The notes: a model not told the origin generated them from the sequence alone. A stretch of DNA of 64,000 nt from Codonopsis lanceolata (GCA_013146195.2 CM028377.1:102515547-102579546), one strand, 5' to 3'; positions 43,237 to 55,159 are shown, counted from the first letter of the stretch. Made by a program: numbers and translations.

Positions 43237-43528
43237 TAGCTTATATCTTTCTATCCTTATCCTTTGTATCTTTTTTTTTTTTTTTGAAAACTCTGTAAAA
43301 AATTTAACTCCTTGTTTGAAATACAGAAGTTCATTCTTTTTCAAAAAATGTTTACTGTTTAAATTCATGTTATTTAAATTCAGATATCTGCTTGAATTTA
43401 AACATTCAGTTTAAATTTATTTAAACTGTTTACTCTAATCCTTGTGCTTGTACCTTATATCTCTTCTCTGTTGTAAACACTTAGATTAGTTGTTACAATT
43501 GAGGCTTTCTTTTTGATAGAGGCATGAC
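43237..43528 (+). other. SIRE-like 3' non-coding region, left part
   Basis: T-rich sequence after the env-like stop, without coding potential. It is interrupted by the LINE at 43529 and resumes at 49250. Confidence 0.6.
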
Positions 43529-43799
43529 TTTTTTTTTTTTTTTCAGGGAAACAGGGACGACACCCTGTGAGAGTTTATTAATAAGAATAAAATGGTACAA
43601 ACTTGAGGGGGACAGCCAGCCTTGCCCTTATAGATGGGAGGACAAAGGAGCCTGACCTCGAAAAAGGAGAGTACGGATGAGAGATTAAAAAATATGAACA
43701 TAAGGGGTGTGACAAGCATCAAGGTAGATGAGACCACGTGTGAACGAGGGAATAATAGAAATGGAGCTGAAATCCCTGTCTGTCTTAGTATCACATGCT

Positions 43800-46700
43800 A
43801 AGTTGCATTGGCCAAGCTATCCGCAACCTTATTAGCTTCCCGGTAGCAGTGACAAAAAGAATATCGCCTGGAAGATTGGATACAAAAAATATCGCGAAAA
43901 ATATAAGCATGTTCCCATGGAGTGACCATTACATAAACAGTCATAGAGGACCTTCGAGTCAGTCTCGATGATAACATCCGAAAAATCATGGGAAGAAAGC
44001 CAACGAATATCGTAATAAAAAGTTTGAAGCTCAGCAACCATATTTGAGTGGGTTCCATAATGACAGTGATATGAAAAAATAAAATTGCCGGAAGAGTCTC
44101 TGAGAATACCACCTTCGCCGCTAATACCTGGGTTCCCTCTACTAGCTCCATCCACATTCAACTTTAGAAAACCATTGGGAGGAGAGTTCCAATTCACAGA
44201 TTGTATTTGAACTTGCTTTAGCCGACCATAAGAGAGTCGAGGAAAGTCAGACACTTGGAGACCGGCTGAGATCATAATGTTCTTTAAGTCCTGAATGATA
44301 TTTTTTTATGATGACCATAGGAGGGAGTCTAGTATTTTCAAAGGCCGCTAAGTTGCGATTTTTCCATAAGTGCCAGAGAATAATAGAGGGCATGATGGAA
44401 AAGATGAGGGATTTCCCATGGAGCCACCAAGCGAAACAAGATTGTTGCAGAGGGAGGGACTGGAAAGGAATTCCAAACAGGTTATGGAAATGACACCAAA
44501 TAGCCATAGATGTGGGGCTTCTGAGGAACACGTGGTCGAAAGTTTCCAGAGAGCTCGAGGGGCAGCAGTAGCATTTAGAAGCAAGCTGAATACCTTTGCG
44601 CCATAATCATTCGTCTAAAGGCAGACGCTTGCGAACAAGCCACTAGTGAAAAATACTTATGTGTCTGGGCAGATTTTTGTGCCAGATAAATTTGGAAGAG
44701 AGCAAAGCAGGGCCAGGAAGAGAGAGCAGGGAGATGGCCAAAGAAATAGAAAACTTCCCTTTAGAGGAGAGAGTCCAAACAGGCATGTCATCTTCATCAC
44801 AGATCGAGATACCTTGGGATTCTATGCTTTGCAATATAGAAGGTGGGAGCGAGGGCAACCCAGCATTGTTAAGGGAGGGGGCGTCTTGAAAGATTTCCCG
44901 AACATGAACCAGGAGCAAGAAGGAGGTTTATCAATGCAGGAATTACCGAGCTAAATATCATTCCAGATAGAACAATGACCTCTGCCCACAATCCATTTGA
45001 CATAAGGTTCAGCAATATTGCAAGATTTGATCATACGGGACCAAATATGGGAGCCACCCGAAGAGGAGACAGTTGGATGGGAGCGAGAACAGTATTTAGC
45101 GGCGAGAAAGCTGAACCAAATGTTGTTAGTAGAACGAAAACGCCACCAAATTTTAAGCCCCAATGCTTTAACAGTGTCGACTATGGAAAAAATTCTGAGA
45201 CCGCCTTCTGCTGTTGGGCGACAAAAGTCCTTCCAGGCTACCCAATGGCTCTTCTTTTTACCGTCTATATGGCCCCAAAAGAAATTAGAGAACATTCAGT
45301 TGAGGAGCTGGATAACTGAAGATGGTGGATCAATGGAGGCTAGTTGGAACATAAAGATGGACTGAAGAACGTAATTTATAAGAGTGATGCGGTCAGCCGA
45401 GTTGAGGAAAGAACCCATCCAATAATCAATTTTTCGTTGAAGCTTAAGAATGAGAGGGTCTAAAATCTGCTTTTTCTTTCTACCAAAATATATAGGGCAG
45501 CCTAGATAAATAAAAGGGAAATTTCCCTCTTGAAAACCCAGAATACGGGAGATAATCGGGGAGCGATAAGCAGCATTAGGGGCAACAAAGAACGAGCTCT
45601 TGGATTTGTTGATGAGCTGACCTGACATAGCTTCGTAAGAAGAAATTAAATTTTGATGGAGAATGAGGGAATGCTTGCTACCATTACTGAAAATAACAAT
45701 GCATCTGCAAAGGCGAGGTAGGAGACTATAGGACAGCCACTAACTGTGGAATACACAACTTTAGGATCGTTGCGATGAATCTTATCAAAGACATCGGCTA
45801 AGAACTTCAGCCATGATGATGAACAAACTGGGAGATAAAGGATCTCCTTGCCGAAGTCCTTGAGAGGAGGGAAAGAAGCCAACATATTCCCCATTGAGAA
45901 GGATAGAGAACCAGTTATCAGATAAAAACCGCCAAATTAAATCGATGAAAACCTCATCAAAGCCGAATTTGCGAAGAACCCTAGTTAGGAAGACCCAAGA
46001 GACACGATCAAATGCCTTAGCCATGTCAAGCTTAAGAATGATATTAGAACCCACAACCTTCTTACGAATATGAGTCATCATTTCCTGAGCAAGGAGGATG
46101 TTGTCTTGAATGATGCGGCCCTTTATGAAAGCACTTTGGTTATCCAGAATAATAAAAGGTAAGATGGAAGATAGACGGGAAGATAGGATTTTAGAGATGA
46201 CCTTAGAATTGAAATTGCATAAACTGATGGGCCTGAGGTCCTTAAAAGATGAAGGAGGAGAAACTTTCGGGATGGTCACGATAAGAGTGCTGGACCAGGC
46301 CTTTGGGAGAGTGAAGCCCAAAAAAAATTCTGTTACAGCTTCACAAAAATCCGTTTTGATAATCTCCTAGCAAGAAGAATAAAAATGACCGGAGAAACCA
46401 TCCGGGTCGGCTACACTGTCTCCATTCAGAGCAAAGACTGCTTTTTTTATTTCTCGAAACATCAGGAGGGGCTATAAGCAGAGAGTTCCATTCTTCTATG
46501 ATAAGATTAGGAATGACATCTATATTAAACTCAGGATTAGGGGCATCGGAAGAGAGTTGACCACGGAAATAGCGAATAACAACCTCTTTAATGTCATGAT
46601 CATTATTCAGAAGAGAGCCATCAACATCATGAATTGAGTGAATAAATAGATGACGATGAGATTTCCGGACTGAAGCATGGAAAATCTTAGAATTTCCTTG

Positions 46701-47768
46701 ACCTTCTTTGAGCCACTTTACTTTGAATTTTTGACTCCAAAAACCTTCTTCACGAGTAAGATGGAGACGAAGACGAGCTTGAGCCTCCATAAGATTAGAG
46801 CGATTTAAATCAAAATTATTAAGATCATACAGGAGCTCTATTTCTAGCGCATCCTCCTCTGCTTGACGAAGATTGTCAAAAATATTTCCAAAAAAAATCC
46901 TTGTTCCAGACTCTCAAAGCAACCTTGAGACTCCGAAGTTTCTTAGCAAATTTAACCATAGAAGGACCAATTTCTGGTTGAGACCATGAATTTCTGACCG
47001 TTTCTGTAAAAGAAGGATGAGAGGCCCAGATGTTTAGATATCGAAAAGGGGAAGGTTTGGAGGTGGCTATCTGGGGTATGGTACAAACAATGGGGAATGA
47101 TCAGAGCATGTTCGGTTTAGATGCTGAATGAAGGTTCCTTAGAATTTGTCCAGCCAACTTGTGTTACCTAGAATACGATCAATGCGTTCCATAATAGTAG
47201 CTGCATCATCTTGCTTGTTCCACCAAGTAAAATCAGATCCAGAATAGCCCAGGTCAGTGAGGCTAACCGCAGAAATGCAATCTGGAAATTCTAGGCCACC
47301 AATGCGATCCCAACCGTTGCCCCCCGACTTCTTGGCAGGGTTAAGAATAATATTAAAATCACCTCCAACCAGCCACGGATCATTGGAAAGCTGAGAGTTT
47401 ATTTGAAGAAGATCTTCCCATAAATCTTGACGGTCTCAGAGATCACACCTCGCATAAACACAAGAGACAAAAGCATGAAAAGGCCAAGAAAAATGCTGAA
47501 TTTTAAGGGTAATCTGTTGAGAAGAGTCACACATAATGCTACAGCTAAAACAAGAATTAACAAAAATCCAAATGATACTGGAGGTATTAGAATGAGAGAA
47601 ACTGAAATTCAGCTTTTAGGAAATGAGATTTATTTTTTCAATTGCCAGCTTAGGCTCAAAAATTGCTATTTGAGAAATATTGTGATGCTTGATCAAGTAC
47701 TTTAGGCGGCAGACAGTGGGATCGTTACCTATGCCGCGAACATTCCAAAATAGGGCTTTAACATCCAT
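43800..47768 (-). pseudogene. LINE family B ORF2, heavily mutated
   Basis: Starting at ATG 47768, the endonuclease reads WNVRGIGN, GGDFNIILNP and SDHSPLF with internal stops (for example at 47618 and 47438). The RT region (46321-45785) has LRPISLCNFNSKVISKIL, LDMAKAFDRVSW and QGLRQGDPLSPSLFI. The catalytic box has become FADA through a lost base near 45708. Downstream pieces include the zinc-binding region and an RNase H (KLNVDGASRGNPGISGEGG, IETDSKVLYD, NKVADSLAN). At least eight stops or frameshifts make it inactive. The RNase H is the type with a GxxRGNPG motif, unlike family A. Confidence 0.9.
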
Positions 47769-49114
47769 TGGACGAGTTGGAAGTGGAACCTTTAGAGGGC
47801 TTATGAGCCTGAGAGCGAGTTGTCCGATCAGTCGGGGGGATAGGGTATTTTGGTTTCTTGGAGACTTCTAGGTTTAAAGCATCGATAGAGCAACGGTCAG
47901 ATTCTTCCTCCTCCTCCAATATGTTAAGAACAACAAACATATTTGGCGAGATAATAGACGTGGGAATGGATTCCACTCCATCTGCTGTTGTGTCATCAGA
48001 AACGATCAAGTTGGTAGGATTTACGTCGGCGTCTTTATTCGCTAGGAAGGGCTCAGGATTAATGCGCTGGGAGTGATCCTTTGATCTTTTAGCTGCTTCA
48101 TTCAAGTCGGGATCAGACTGAGGAGGGGCTTGGCCATTATTATCATTAGTGTTGGGCTTGTCTGAAGTCTCTTCCACATTGAAAATTTCTGTCTCCATAA
48201 CATCATCAGCATTTGGTTGAACATTTGTCATGTCTATATTTTGGTTTGCTGTGGCCGAAGGGATAAAGGGATTGGGGATTGTGTCCGTCTGAATAGAGAT
48301 CTTTTGAGATTCAGTAGTTTTCTTTTCGGGAGTCCAACGCTGGCCAATAGGAGCAGATGTAGGCTTGGCTTGGGGTTCCTTGGTCGAAGGGTTAGGGTTT
48401 TGTGCAGGTAAATCAGGATTTTTAATGCGGTAGCTTTGTTCCTGATGACCTTGTCGGATGCAGTGAGTATAATAATATGGTTTGTTTTCAGTATCCAGCT
48501 TTTGCCAAAAGCTAGGAAAGACGCCACCATAATCAACCCATACACGATTAGGGCAAGGCTTCAGTAGATCGATCTCCACACACACACGGGCAACGTTGGG
48601 TCTGGACAGGTTTATTGTTGGTTGATCAAGCATCAAAGGTCTGCCAAAGAGAGACGCGAGAGAGAAGAGAGCCGACTTATTGAATAGATGAATTGGAAGT
48701 CCGGGAAGAGAGAACCAAACCGGAACAATTGAGCTTTCAACATCTGGACGAAAGTCAGGAGTCCATTTAAATACTCGCATAGGAAATCGACCAAGGTACC
48801 ACTGGTGTTTGATCCAAAGACGTTGATAGTCCTCATCATAATGGACTTGAATAAGAATGTGTTTCATGTCAAGATGACCTATAGTGACGCGCGGCTGTTT
48901 TTAAACCGAAGGTGTTGAAGTCCTTTTTGGTGTCCTCCATTGACGGACGACCATGAGAAAACTTGCCTATTAGGGCAAGACGGAAAGGTTGAGCGAGGGA
49001 GGCTATGATCTCGGGTGAAAGCTTGAGAGAAGGCTCACCTTTATATGAAGCAGGCGGAATTAAGAAGGATGTTGGAGGGAGATTGGAAGAGTTAGAGAGG
49101 ATCTTCCCCGCCAT
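47758..49114 (-). pseudogene. LINE family B ORF1 (DUF4283, degenerate zinc knuckle)
   Basis: It starts at ATG 49114 (MAGKILSNSSNLPPTSFL). The DUF4283 domain reads ALIGKFSHGRPSMEDTKK, WYLGRFPMRVFKWTPDF and RVCVEIDLLKPCPNRVWV. One extra A near 48900 shifts the frame. The zinc knuckle is YYYTHCIRQGHQEQSYRIK, in which the first and last Cys of CX2CX4HX4C are Tyr and Ser. The tail is acidic and Asn/Pro-rich and ends RTTRSQAHKPSKG. The stop (47760-47758) overlaps the ORF2 start (47768) by 11 bases. Confidence 0.85.
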
Positions 49115-49234
49115 GGCCGCCTATCAAAACCACACGAGCAAACCCTAGATCGCCGGGATGGGAGGGTTAAGAGTGTTAGCCGGAGGATATCAATCGGCCG
49201 CCTATCAAAACCACACGAGCAAACCCTAGATCGC
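49115..49234 (-). repeat. 81-bp-period repeat with telo-boxes in LINE 5' UTR
   Basis: A 39-bp sequence is identical at 49115-49153 and 49196-49234, giving a period of 81 bp. Each copy contains AAACCCTA (49140-49147 and 49221-49228), the complement of the TAGGGTTT telo-box. The copy nearer ORF1 begins right at the ORF1 start codon. It resembles the promoter monomers of some animal L1s in layout. Confidence 0.8.
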
Positions 49235-49249
49235 TGCCCAATCGGCATC

Positions 49250-49353
49250 TTTTATAATACCTAAAAGTATTTTCTGGCATGTTATTATCTATCCTAAAGC
49301 TTTCATAGCCTTCACTTGTAAGTAATGATGACCAAATGCAAATAGAAGGAGAT
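49250..49353 (+). other. SIRE-like 3' non-coding region, right part, with polypurine tract
   Basis: The sequence continues from 43528 after the LINE. AGAAGGAGAT (49344-49353) directly precedes the LTR and is the likely polypurine tract; GGAGATTGTTG is the usual sequence at this junction in copia elements. Confidence 0.7.
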
Positions 49354-50594
49354 TGTTGTTTCTCAATGTATCTTGATTTGCATTTTCTCATTCATTACAT
49401 TAGAATCTATACATAGTGGCTAAATGAGTTGCGTACCAGTTAGCGTGGCAACTATGTATAGAACTTTGCCTTTAGAATAGTTTTTAAACTTCATAGGTTT
49501 CGGCAGAAGGCTTCACCATCAGACTTGCAGCAGACCTTGTCTGCACTCGGACAGCATGAGGTGTCAAGATTATCTGGATATCAGGTTCAAGTGGATTAAT
49601 TAAATCAGCTATCTATGGTTTGAATTTGAATTAATCCATCATCGTCAACTCCTGACTTCCAAGACACGCCTTTCCAGCTTTTCTGAAGAATGAATGCTTT
49701 CGCCTCCTGTACATGGCAGAGCAGGTTTATAGTCTGACACAAACAACCTGTACCAACTACTGTAAGGTCTGCAACTCTATTTGTCTCTCACCTACCAGTT
49801 CCAGCACCTACTCCTCTCCATACCCCAATCAGCTCCAGATGAAAGTGGAGTCAACAAAGTAGTTCCATGCATTTAATACAATCAACCTAATAGAGTTGTT
49901 ACTCATTTCATCTTCTCAAACGGTCTCAAGGATGCTCCGATATAAATACTGCCATTGAAGACTGAAGAAAACAATGCTCTGAATCTATTCAACAACATCA
50001 AGTCATCATACTCAGTGCATTCAAGAGATCATTAACTGATCAACGAAGTCCTCAACAACAACAATAAGATCTCCATCAACTATTAATCATTTACTTCTTA
50101 TTGTTGTACTCTTTACTATTCTTCTGCACATTGAATACTCTGTTTCTCCAGATATTCAATTCCCCCACCCCCAAACACAAGTCAAATATTTTTTACACGA
50201 TCCATTGGATATATCTGTAATAGAACTAGTGGAAAACATAGTGCACTTTCAAATCCAATATTGACTGCCTTTGGTGGTGGATGTAGCACTCTTTATAGTG
50301 CGAACCATCCCAAAATACATGTGTTCTTTACATTATGTTGCTTACTGTTTTATACTGTCTTCATTGTCTTTACTTAATCCCTTGAGCAGCAAACTTAAGA
50401 AATCAGCTAAGTCTACCGGTAGTGTTTCACCAGCAGACTTAGCCTGTCTTCCTTACAAGTCTTTTGTTACTTCAACCTCTTCAATAGGTTCCAAGTACTT
50501 GTTTTAGGAACCATTATGAAAAGTTTTAAGAGGTTATTAAGCTATTCAACCCCCCCCCCTTGCTAGCTTAATATTGTGCCCTTTGGGACTAACA
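49354..50594 (+). mobile_element. 3' LTR of SIRE-like copia element (plus)
   Basis: The LTR starts TGTTGTTTCTCAATG and ends CCTTTGGGACTAACA, giving 1241 bp, homologous to the minus-strand LTR at 20873-22132. It has TATAAATA at 49941-49948 and a C-run near 50550-50560. The sequence after it is copia integrase on the minus strand, so this element probably inserted into another copia element. Confidence 0.88.
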
Positions 50595-50718
50595 CACTTT
50601 ATTTATGAACACCTCGAGGATGTTCACTGAATGAGACTTTTCATGTAGTAGATAAACATAACCATAACGTGAGTAGTCATCAATAAAGGTAATGAAATAC
50701 TATTCGCCGTTCCAACTT
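50595..50718 (-). pseudogene. copia integrase fragment (3' piece)
   Basis: On the minus strand: WNGE, a TAG, then YFITFIDDYSRYGYVYLLH and HSVNILEVFINKV, the copia integrase core with its first catalytic Asp region. Its upstream neighbour is the piece at 52217-52325; the two were one gene before a LINE inserted between them, as the 8-bp duplication TCCAACTT shows. Confidence 0.85.
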
Positions 50719-50760
50719 TTTCTTTTTTAAGGAAACAGGGACGACACCCAGCTAGATTAT

Positions 50761-51980
50761 TGATCGATGTATTTTATACGTCGATATCAGGTACTTTTAT
50801 GACTTAAATTGAGAAATTCCACGAGGCTTTTGGCTACTGATATGTGTTTTTGAGTTATTTTATGAGTTTTAGGGTTTTAGGTAGATTTATAGGAATTATG
50901 AAGCTTTTAGTGAATATTTCGAGGAAGGGGCCAAAGTGTAAAATTGAAGAAAAACGACAGAAAAACTTTCTGGCCACCTTGTGGCCGCAAGGTGGAAATA
51001 CCTTGCCTTTGAAAGGTAGGCAGAATGTTGGACTCCCGAAATCAAGACCTTGCGGACGCAAGGTACCCAGAACCGACCTGTTGAGGTTTTCGAGCTGGAT
51101 TGAACCTCCTATTCCCTACAACTCCTTGGTATAAATAAAGGACAGTAGCCAAAGCTAAAGGACGTTCGAGAAGTAGTTTTAAATAGTTCTAGCGTAGGAT
51201 TTAGATTGTATTACGTAGTTTAGTTGTTGTAATTACAGTTTTGAAGATCGATCAATGTATTCATTCATCTCCGTGTGCAGTTCATCTTCAAGGATGCACT
51301 AAACATCCATTAATCTAGGAGTTGGGAGGTAACTTGAATCGAATCTATAACTTTAATCTATTTATATTCATTCAATTCTTGTTTATCATGGTATTTATCA
51401 ACCCCTTTATTATCTCGCTTTGAACAAATGAATGTAATCGCAAGTAATAAAGGCCTAGAGGTGTGGATAACTGCATGACCAATATGCATATGTCGTACAG
51501 TGGCTCACTATCATGATAAATTGAACCTATCGATGCACGAGAGTGATAAGTTAGGGTCAGGTTCCATATATGACCTAAGTGACAGTTAGGATCCATATGT
51601 TCTTGTGCCTAGGATATAGAATGGACGAATTATTTGGAGTTGGAGACTGAACGGTAATTCGACAGGCTATATCTATCTGTTGTGAACGAACCCAAGAAAT
51701 TGAATGATAATTTATCCAAATAAGCTATAGAGGATATGCAAGTGAAACCCTAATCCTAGATTTCCCTCCACCATCAGATCGTCCCTACTGTAATTGATGC
51801 TAATTTAGGTAAATTAACTGCTTTAGTATAATAATTAGTTTAGATATTAGTTTAATAATTGCTATCGATAGTCTCTCTATTTGTGATCTTCTTGTCTCTG
51901 TGGTTCGACCCTTGCTTCCCAAGCTATTCTACAATAGTCGTGTCCACTTGCAAGGAATAATTTAAAATAAGACACGATCA
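50761..51980 (+). mobile_element. Solo LTR of the Athila-like family
   Basis: This 1220-bp LTR starts TGATCGATGTATTTTATACG and ends GACACGATCA, with a perfect ATTAT target duplication at 50756-50760 and 51981-51985. It contains three palindromes (50977-51063) and TATAAATAAA at about 51131-51140. It is the best defined copy of this LTR family and fixes the LTR borders used for the other copies. Confidence 0.93.
50977..51063 (+). repeat. Three 16-bp palindromes in Athila solo LTR
   Basis: CCTTGTGGCCGCAAGG (50977-50992), a decayed CCTTGCCTTTGAAAGG (51001-51016) and CCTTGCGGACGCAAGG (51048-51063, followed by TACCCAG). The first two are 24 bp apart. The TATA box lies about 68 bp after the last. 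Confidence 0.85.
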
Positions 51981-52216
51981 ATTATATTAAAATTTTAAAA
52001 AAAAGATACAAACTTGAGGGGGACAACCAACCTGTCCCTTATAAATGGGAGGATGAAGAAACCTAACCTCGAAAAGGAAATACATGAAAAAGAAATCAAA
52101 AAGGCTAAGATATTCTAATACGGGCGATTCCTTCTCCATAAAGAATAACATTGCCTTTAATCAAGCGAGGTAACTCCGTAAGCATGCAAAAGGACGAATC
52201 TATACAAGAGTCAATC

Positions 52217-52325
52217 TCCAACTTGGAACGTCAAAAAAACCATAAATACCAGTGTGTATCAGCCCTAAGAGCTAAGTGCTTCTTGTGGCTGATTTCTTTA
52301 CTGTGGTTTTAGTCTGTTTTCCTTT
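52217..52325 (-). pseudogene. copia integrase fragment (middle piece)
   Basis: On the minus strand it reads KGKQTKTTVKKSATRST, then LLGLIHTGIYGFFDVPSW, the copia segment between the integrase zinc finger and core. It joins directly to 50718 (WNGE...) once the LINE with its TCCAACTT duplication is removed. Its other end, at 52325, meets the 5' end of a plus-strand LINE. Confidence 0.8.
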
Positions 52326-55159
52326 AGGCCTGAGGTCCTTTAATCAGATCAGATTTTTGTGCAGCTATCACATAATTTTTTTCGGGTTTCGTTTTTCCCA
52401 AGGCTTGGTCCAGTACTCTCATTGTGACTATTCCGAAAGTTCCTTCTCCTTCTTCATTTAAGGACCTCAGGCCTATAAGTCTGTGCAACTTTAATTCTAA
52501 AGTTATCTCAAAAATTATTTCTTCTCGTCTCTCTTCCATCTTGCCTTCCATTATTTTGGAAAATCAAAGTGCATTTATAAAAGGCTGAATCATCCAAGAC
52601 AACATTCTCCTTGCTCAAGAAATGATGACACACATCCGTAAGAAAGTTACAAGCTCCAACATTATTCTCAAGCTTGATATGGCGGAGGCTTTTGATCGGG
52701 TTTCTTGGGTTTTCCTTATCAAGGTTCTCCGCAAATTTGGCTTCCACGAGATTTTCATTGATTTAATCTGGTGCCTTTTGTCTGGTAATTGGTTTTCTGT
52801 TCTGCTTAATGGGGAACCTACTGGCTTTTTCCCCTCCACTCAAGGTCTTCGGCAAGGAGATCCTTTATCTCCTAGTCTGTTCATCATCATGGCTGAAGTT
52901 CTAAGTCGTAACCTTGCTAATCTGCACTGCTCAGATCCCAGAGTTGTCTACTCCACAGTAAGCGGCTGCCCTATAATCTCTCACCTCGCTTTTGCCGATG
53001 ACATTGTCATCTTCTGTAATGGTAGCAAGCATTCCCTCCTCCTTCATCGAGACTTAATTTCGGCTTATGAATCTATGTCTGGTCAAATTATTAATAAGCA
53101 AAAGAGCTCGTTCTATGTCGCTCCAAATTCTGAAAATCGCTCTCCTTCTATTGCTCGTATTCTGGGCTTTCAAGAGGGCAGATTTCCTTTCACTTATCTG
53201 GGCTGCCCGATCTATTTTGGCAGGAAGAAAAAGCAGATTTTTGATCCTCTCATTCTAAAAATCCAACGTAAAATTGATTCTTGGATGGGCACTTTCCTAA
53301 ACTCGGCTGGTCGTATCACTTTAATCAATCACGTTCTTCAATCCATATCTATGTTTCAGCTGGCTGCTATAGATCCTCCTGCTTCCGTAATTCAGCTTCT
53401 CAATCGAATGCTCTCCAATTTTTTTTGGGGCTATATAGATGGCAGAAAGAAGTGCCATTGGGTTTCTTGGACAGTCTGCTGCCGCCCTACAGCCGAAGGG
53501 GGTCTTGGCATCTTCTCTATTGTTAAAATTGTTCAAGCTTTGGGTCTCAAAATCTGGTGGCGGTTTAGGGCAACTAAAAACATCTGGCCCAATTTCCTTG
53601 CTGTTAAATATTGTTCCAGATCTCATCCTTCAGTCTCCTCTTCGGGTGGTTCTCATATTTGGTCTCGAATGCTTAAAGCTCGCACAATTGCTGAACCGAA
53701 TATCAAATGGATTATTGGCAGAGGTGATTGTTCCATTTGGCACGATATTTGGCTTGGCAATTCCTGCATTGAAAAACCTCCAGCCTGTTCCATGGTTAAT
53801 GTTCGGGATATCTTTCAGCCTGCTCCCGTCATAAACAATGTTGGACCGAATTCGCTGCCTTCCTTCGTTATGCAAAGCATCAGATCCCATTGCATCTTGA
53901 TCAATGCTGAAGCTGACAGACCAGTGTGGTCTCCTTCCTCAAAAGGGGTCTTCTCTATTTCCTCAGCCATATCTATAATTTCCCCTCCCGGTCCATCTTT
54001 GTTATCTTCGAAATATATTTGGCACAAGAACCTGCCCAGACACATTAGCATATTCCATTGGCGGTTTTTTCGAAAACGGCTTCCTATAGATGAGGCTTTA
54101 TGGCGTAAAGGTATCCAGCTCGCCTCTAAATGTCACTGCTGCCCTTTGAGCTCTATTGAAACTTTTGATCATGTGTTCTTTCGAAGCTCCTTATCCACAG
54201 CTATATGGCGTTACTTTCATAATCTGTTTGGTATCCCCTATCAGCCCCTCCCTATGCATCAATCTTGTTTTGTTTGGTGGTTAAATGGAAAATCTATCAT
54301 CTTCTCTATTCTCCCCTCCATTGTTCTCTGGCATTTATGGAAGAATCGCAACTCTGCTGCTTTCGAAAATTCCAGTCTTCCTTCCTTGGCAATCATCAAG
54401 AACATCATTCAGGATTTGAGGAACATCTTGACTGCCGCCGGCTTCCATGTGTCCGATTTTCCTAGGCTCTCTTGTGGTCGGCCCAAGCAAGTTCATATTC
54501 AATCTGTGCACTGGTCTTCTCCTCCACATGGTATTTTAAAGCTGAATGTGGACGGAGCTAGTAGAGGGAACCCTGGATCCAGTGGTGTAGGAGGCATTTT
54601 GAGAGATTCTTCTGGTAGTCTCCTTTTTGCTTTTCACTGTTACTATGGCTCTTTCTCTAATATGGTTGCTGAGCTCCGTACTCTCCTCCATGGCATCCGT
54701 TGGCTCAACTCTCATAATTATTCGGACATTATTATAGAGATTGATTCCAAAGTCATTTATGATTGCTTATGTAATGGTCACTCCGCTCCTTGGGAATATG
54801 CGTATCTTTTTCGAGATATTTCTCGCATCTCGCCTTCCAGAGATACTCTTTTGTCACTGCAAATAAAGTAAAGTGCGAATAGTTTGGCTAACCTAGCTTG
54901 TGATTCTAAGCTAGACAGAGAGTTCATCTCACTCTCCTCTATTCCCTCTTTCACACGTGGTCTTATTTCCCTAGATGCTTGTCATACCCCTTATGTTCGA
55001 ATTTCTTAGTTCATCTCTTGTATTTTCCTTTTTCGAGGTAAGGCTCCTCCGTCCTCCCATTTATAAGGGCAAGGCTGGTTGTCCCCCTCAAGTTTGTATT
55101 TTTATCCCTTATTTATAACATCTCACAGGGTGCCGCCCCTGTTTCTCAAAAAAAAAAAA
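52326..55159 (+). mobile_element. 5'-truncated LINE (family B, copy 2)
   Basis: A plus-strand LINE beginning inside the RT region of ORF2 and ending in the conserved tail (AAGGCTGGTTGTCCCCCTCA, then GGGTGCCGCCCCTGTTTCTC) and poly(A) with AAAT repeats. ORF1 and the endonuclease are missing. The first ~20 bases (AGGCCTGAGGTCC) are an inverted copy of the element's own sequence at 52451-52470, a filler typical of imperfect 5' junctions. It is inserted between two pieces of copia integrase, with some copia sequence lost. No target duplication was found. Confidence 0.88.
52348..55009 (+). pseudogene. LINE family B ORF2, RT to RNase H
   Basis: After frameshifts in the first 270 bp, a 749-codon open frame (52622-54868) covers most of RT (LDMAEAFDRVSWVFL, QGLRQGDPLSPSLFI, catalytic LAFADDIVIFCNGS), the thumb and zinc-binding region (WHKNLPRHISIFHWRFF, KCHCCPLSSIETFDHVFF) and the RNase H domain (LNVDGASRGNPGSSGVGG, AELRTLLHGI, IEIDSKVIYDCL). 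A TAA at 54869-54871 cuts off the last 45 codons (SANSLANLACDSK to RIS, TAG 55007). The long intact frame and intact FADD box suggest that this copy is younger than the family B copy at 43529. Confidence 0.92.

Larger units (their letters stand above)
43529..49249 (-). mobile_element. Full-length L1-type LINE (family B, copy 1)
   Basis: This is a minus-strand LINE of about 5.7 kb with a poly(T) end at 43529-43543, the conserved tail (GAAACAGGGACGACACCCTG, then CTTGAGGGGGACAGCCAGCC), ORF2, ORF1 and a 5' UTR with two copies of a 39-bp repeat. It lies inside the 3' non-coding region of the SIRE-like element. GGCATGACTTTT on the left and GGCATCTTTT on the right may be a decayed target duplication. 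Both ORFs are heavily damaged, so it is older than the family A copy at 26604. Confidence 0.88.
50719..52216 (-). mobile_element. 5'-truncated LINE (family C), split by a solo LTR
   Basis: The LINE remnant consists of 50719-50760 and 51981-52216, about 280 bp in total, on the minus strand. It has the T-rich poly(A) end, GAAACAGGGACGACACCC, CTTGAGGGGGACAACCAACC and the end of an ORF2 (TELPRLIKGNVILYGEGIAR, stop after RIS). It is flanked by TCCAACTT at 50711-50718 and 52217-52224, an 8-bp target duplication inside copia integrase. The ORF2 end differs from families A and B. Confidence 0.85.

Noticed and set aside
50719..55159. Twin-primed (inverted) single LINE made of the minus and plus LINE pieces
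   Set aside because: Each piece has its own 3' tail and poly(A), and a copia integrase segment (52217-52325) lies between them, so they are two insertions.
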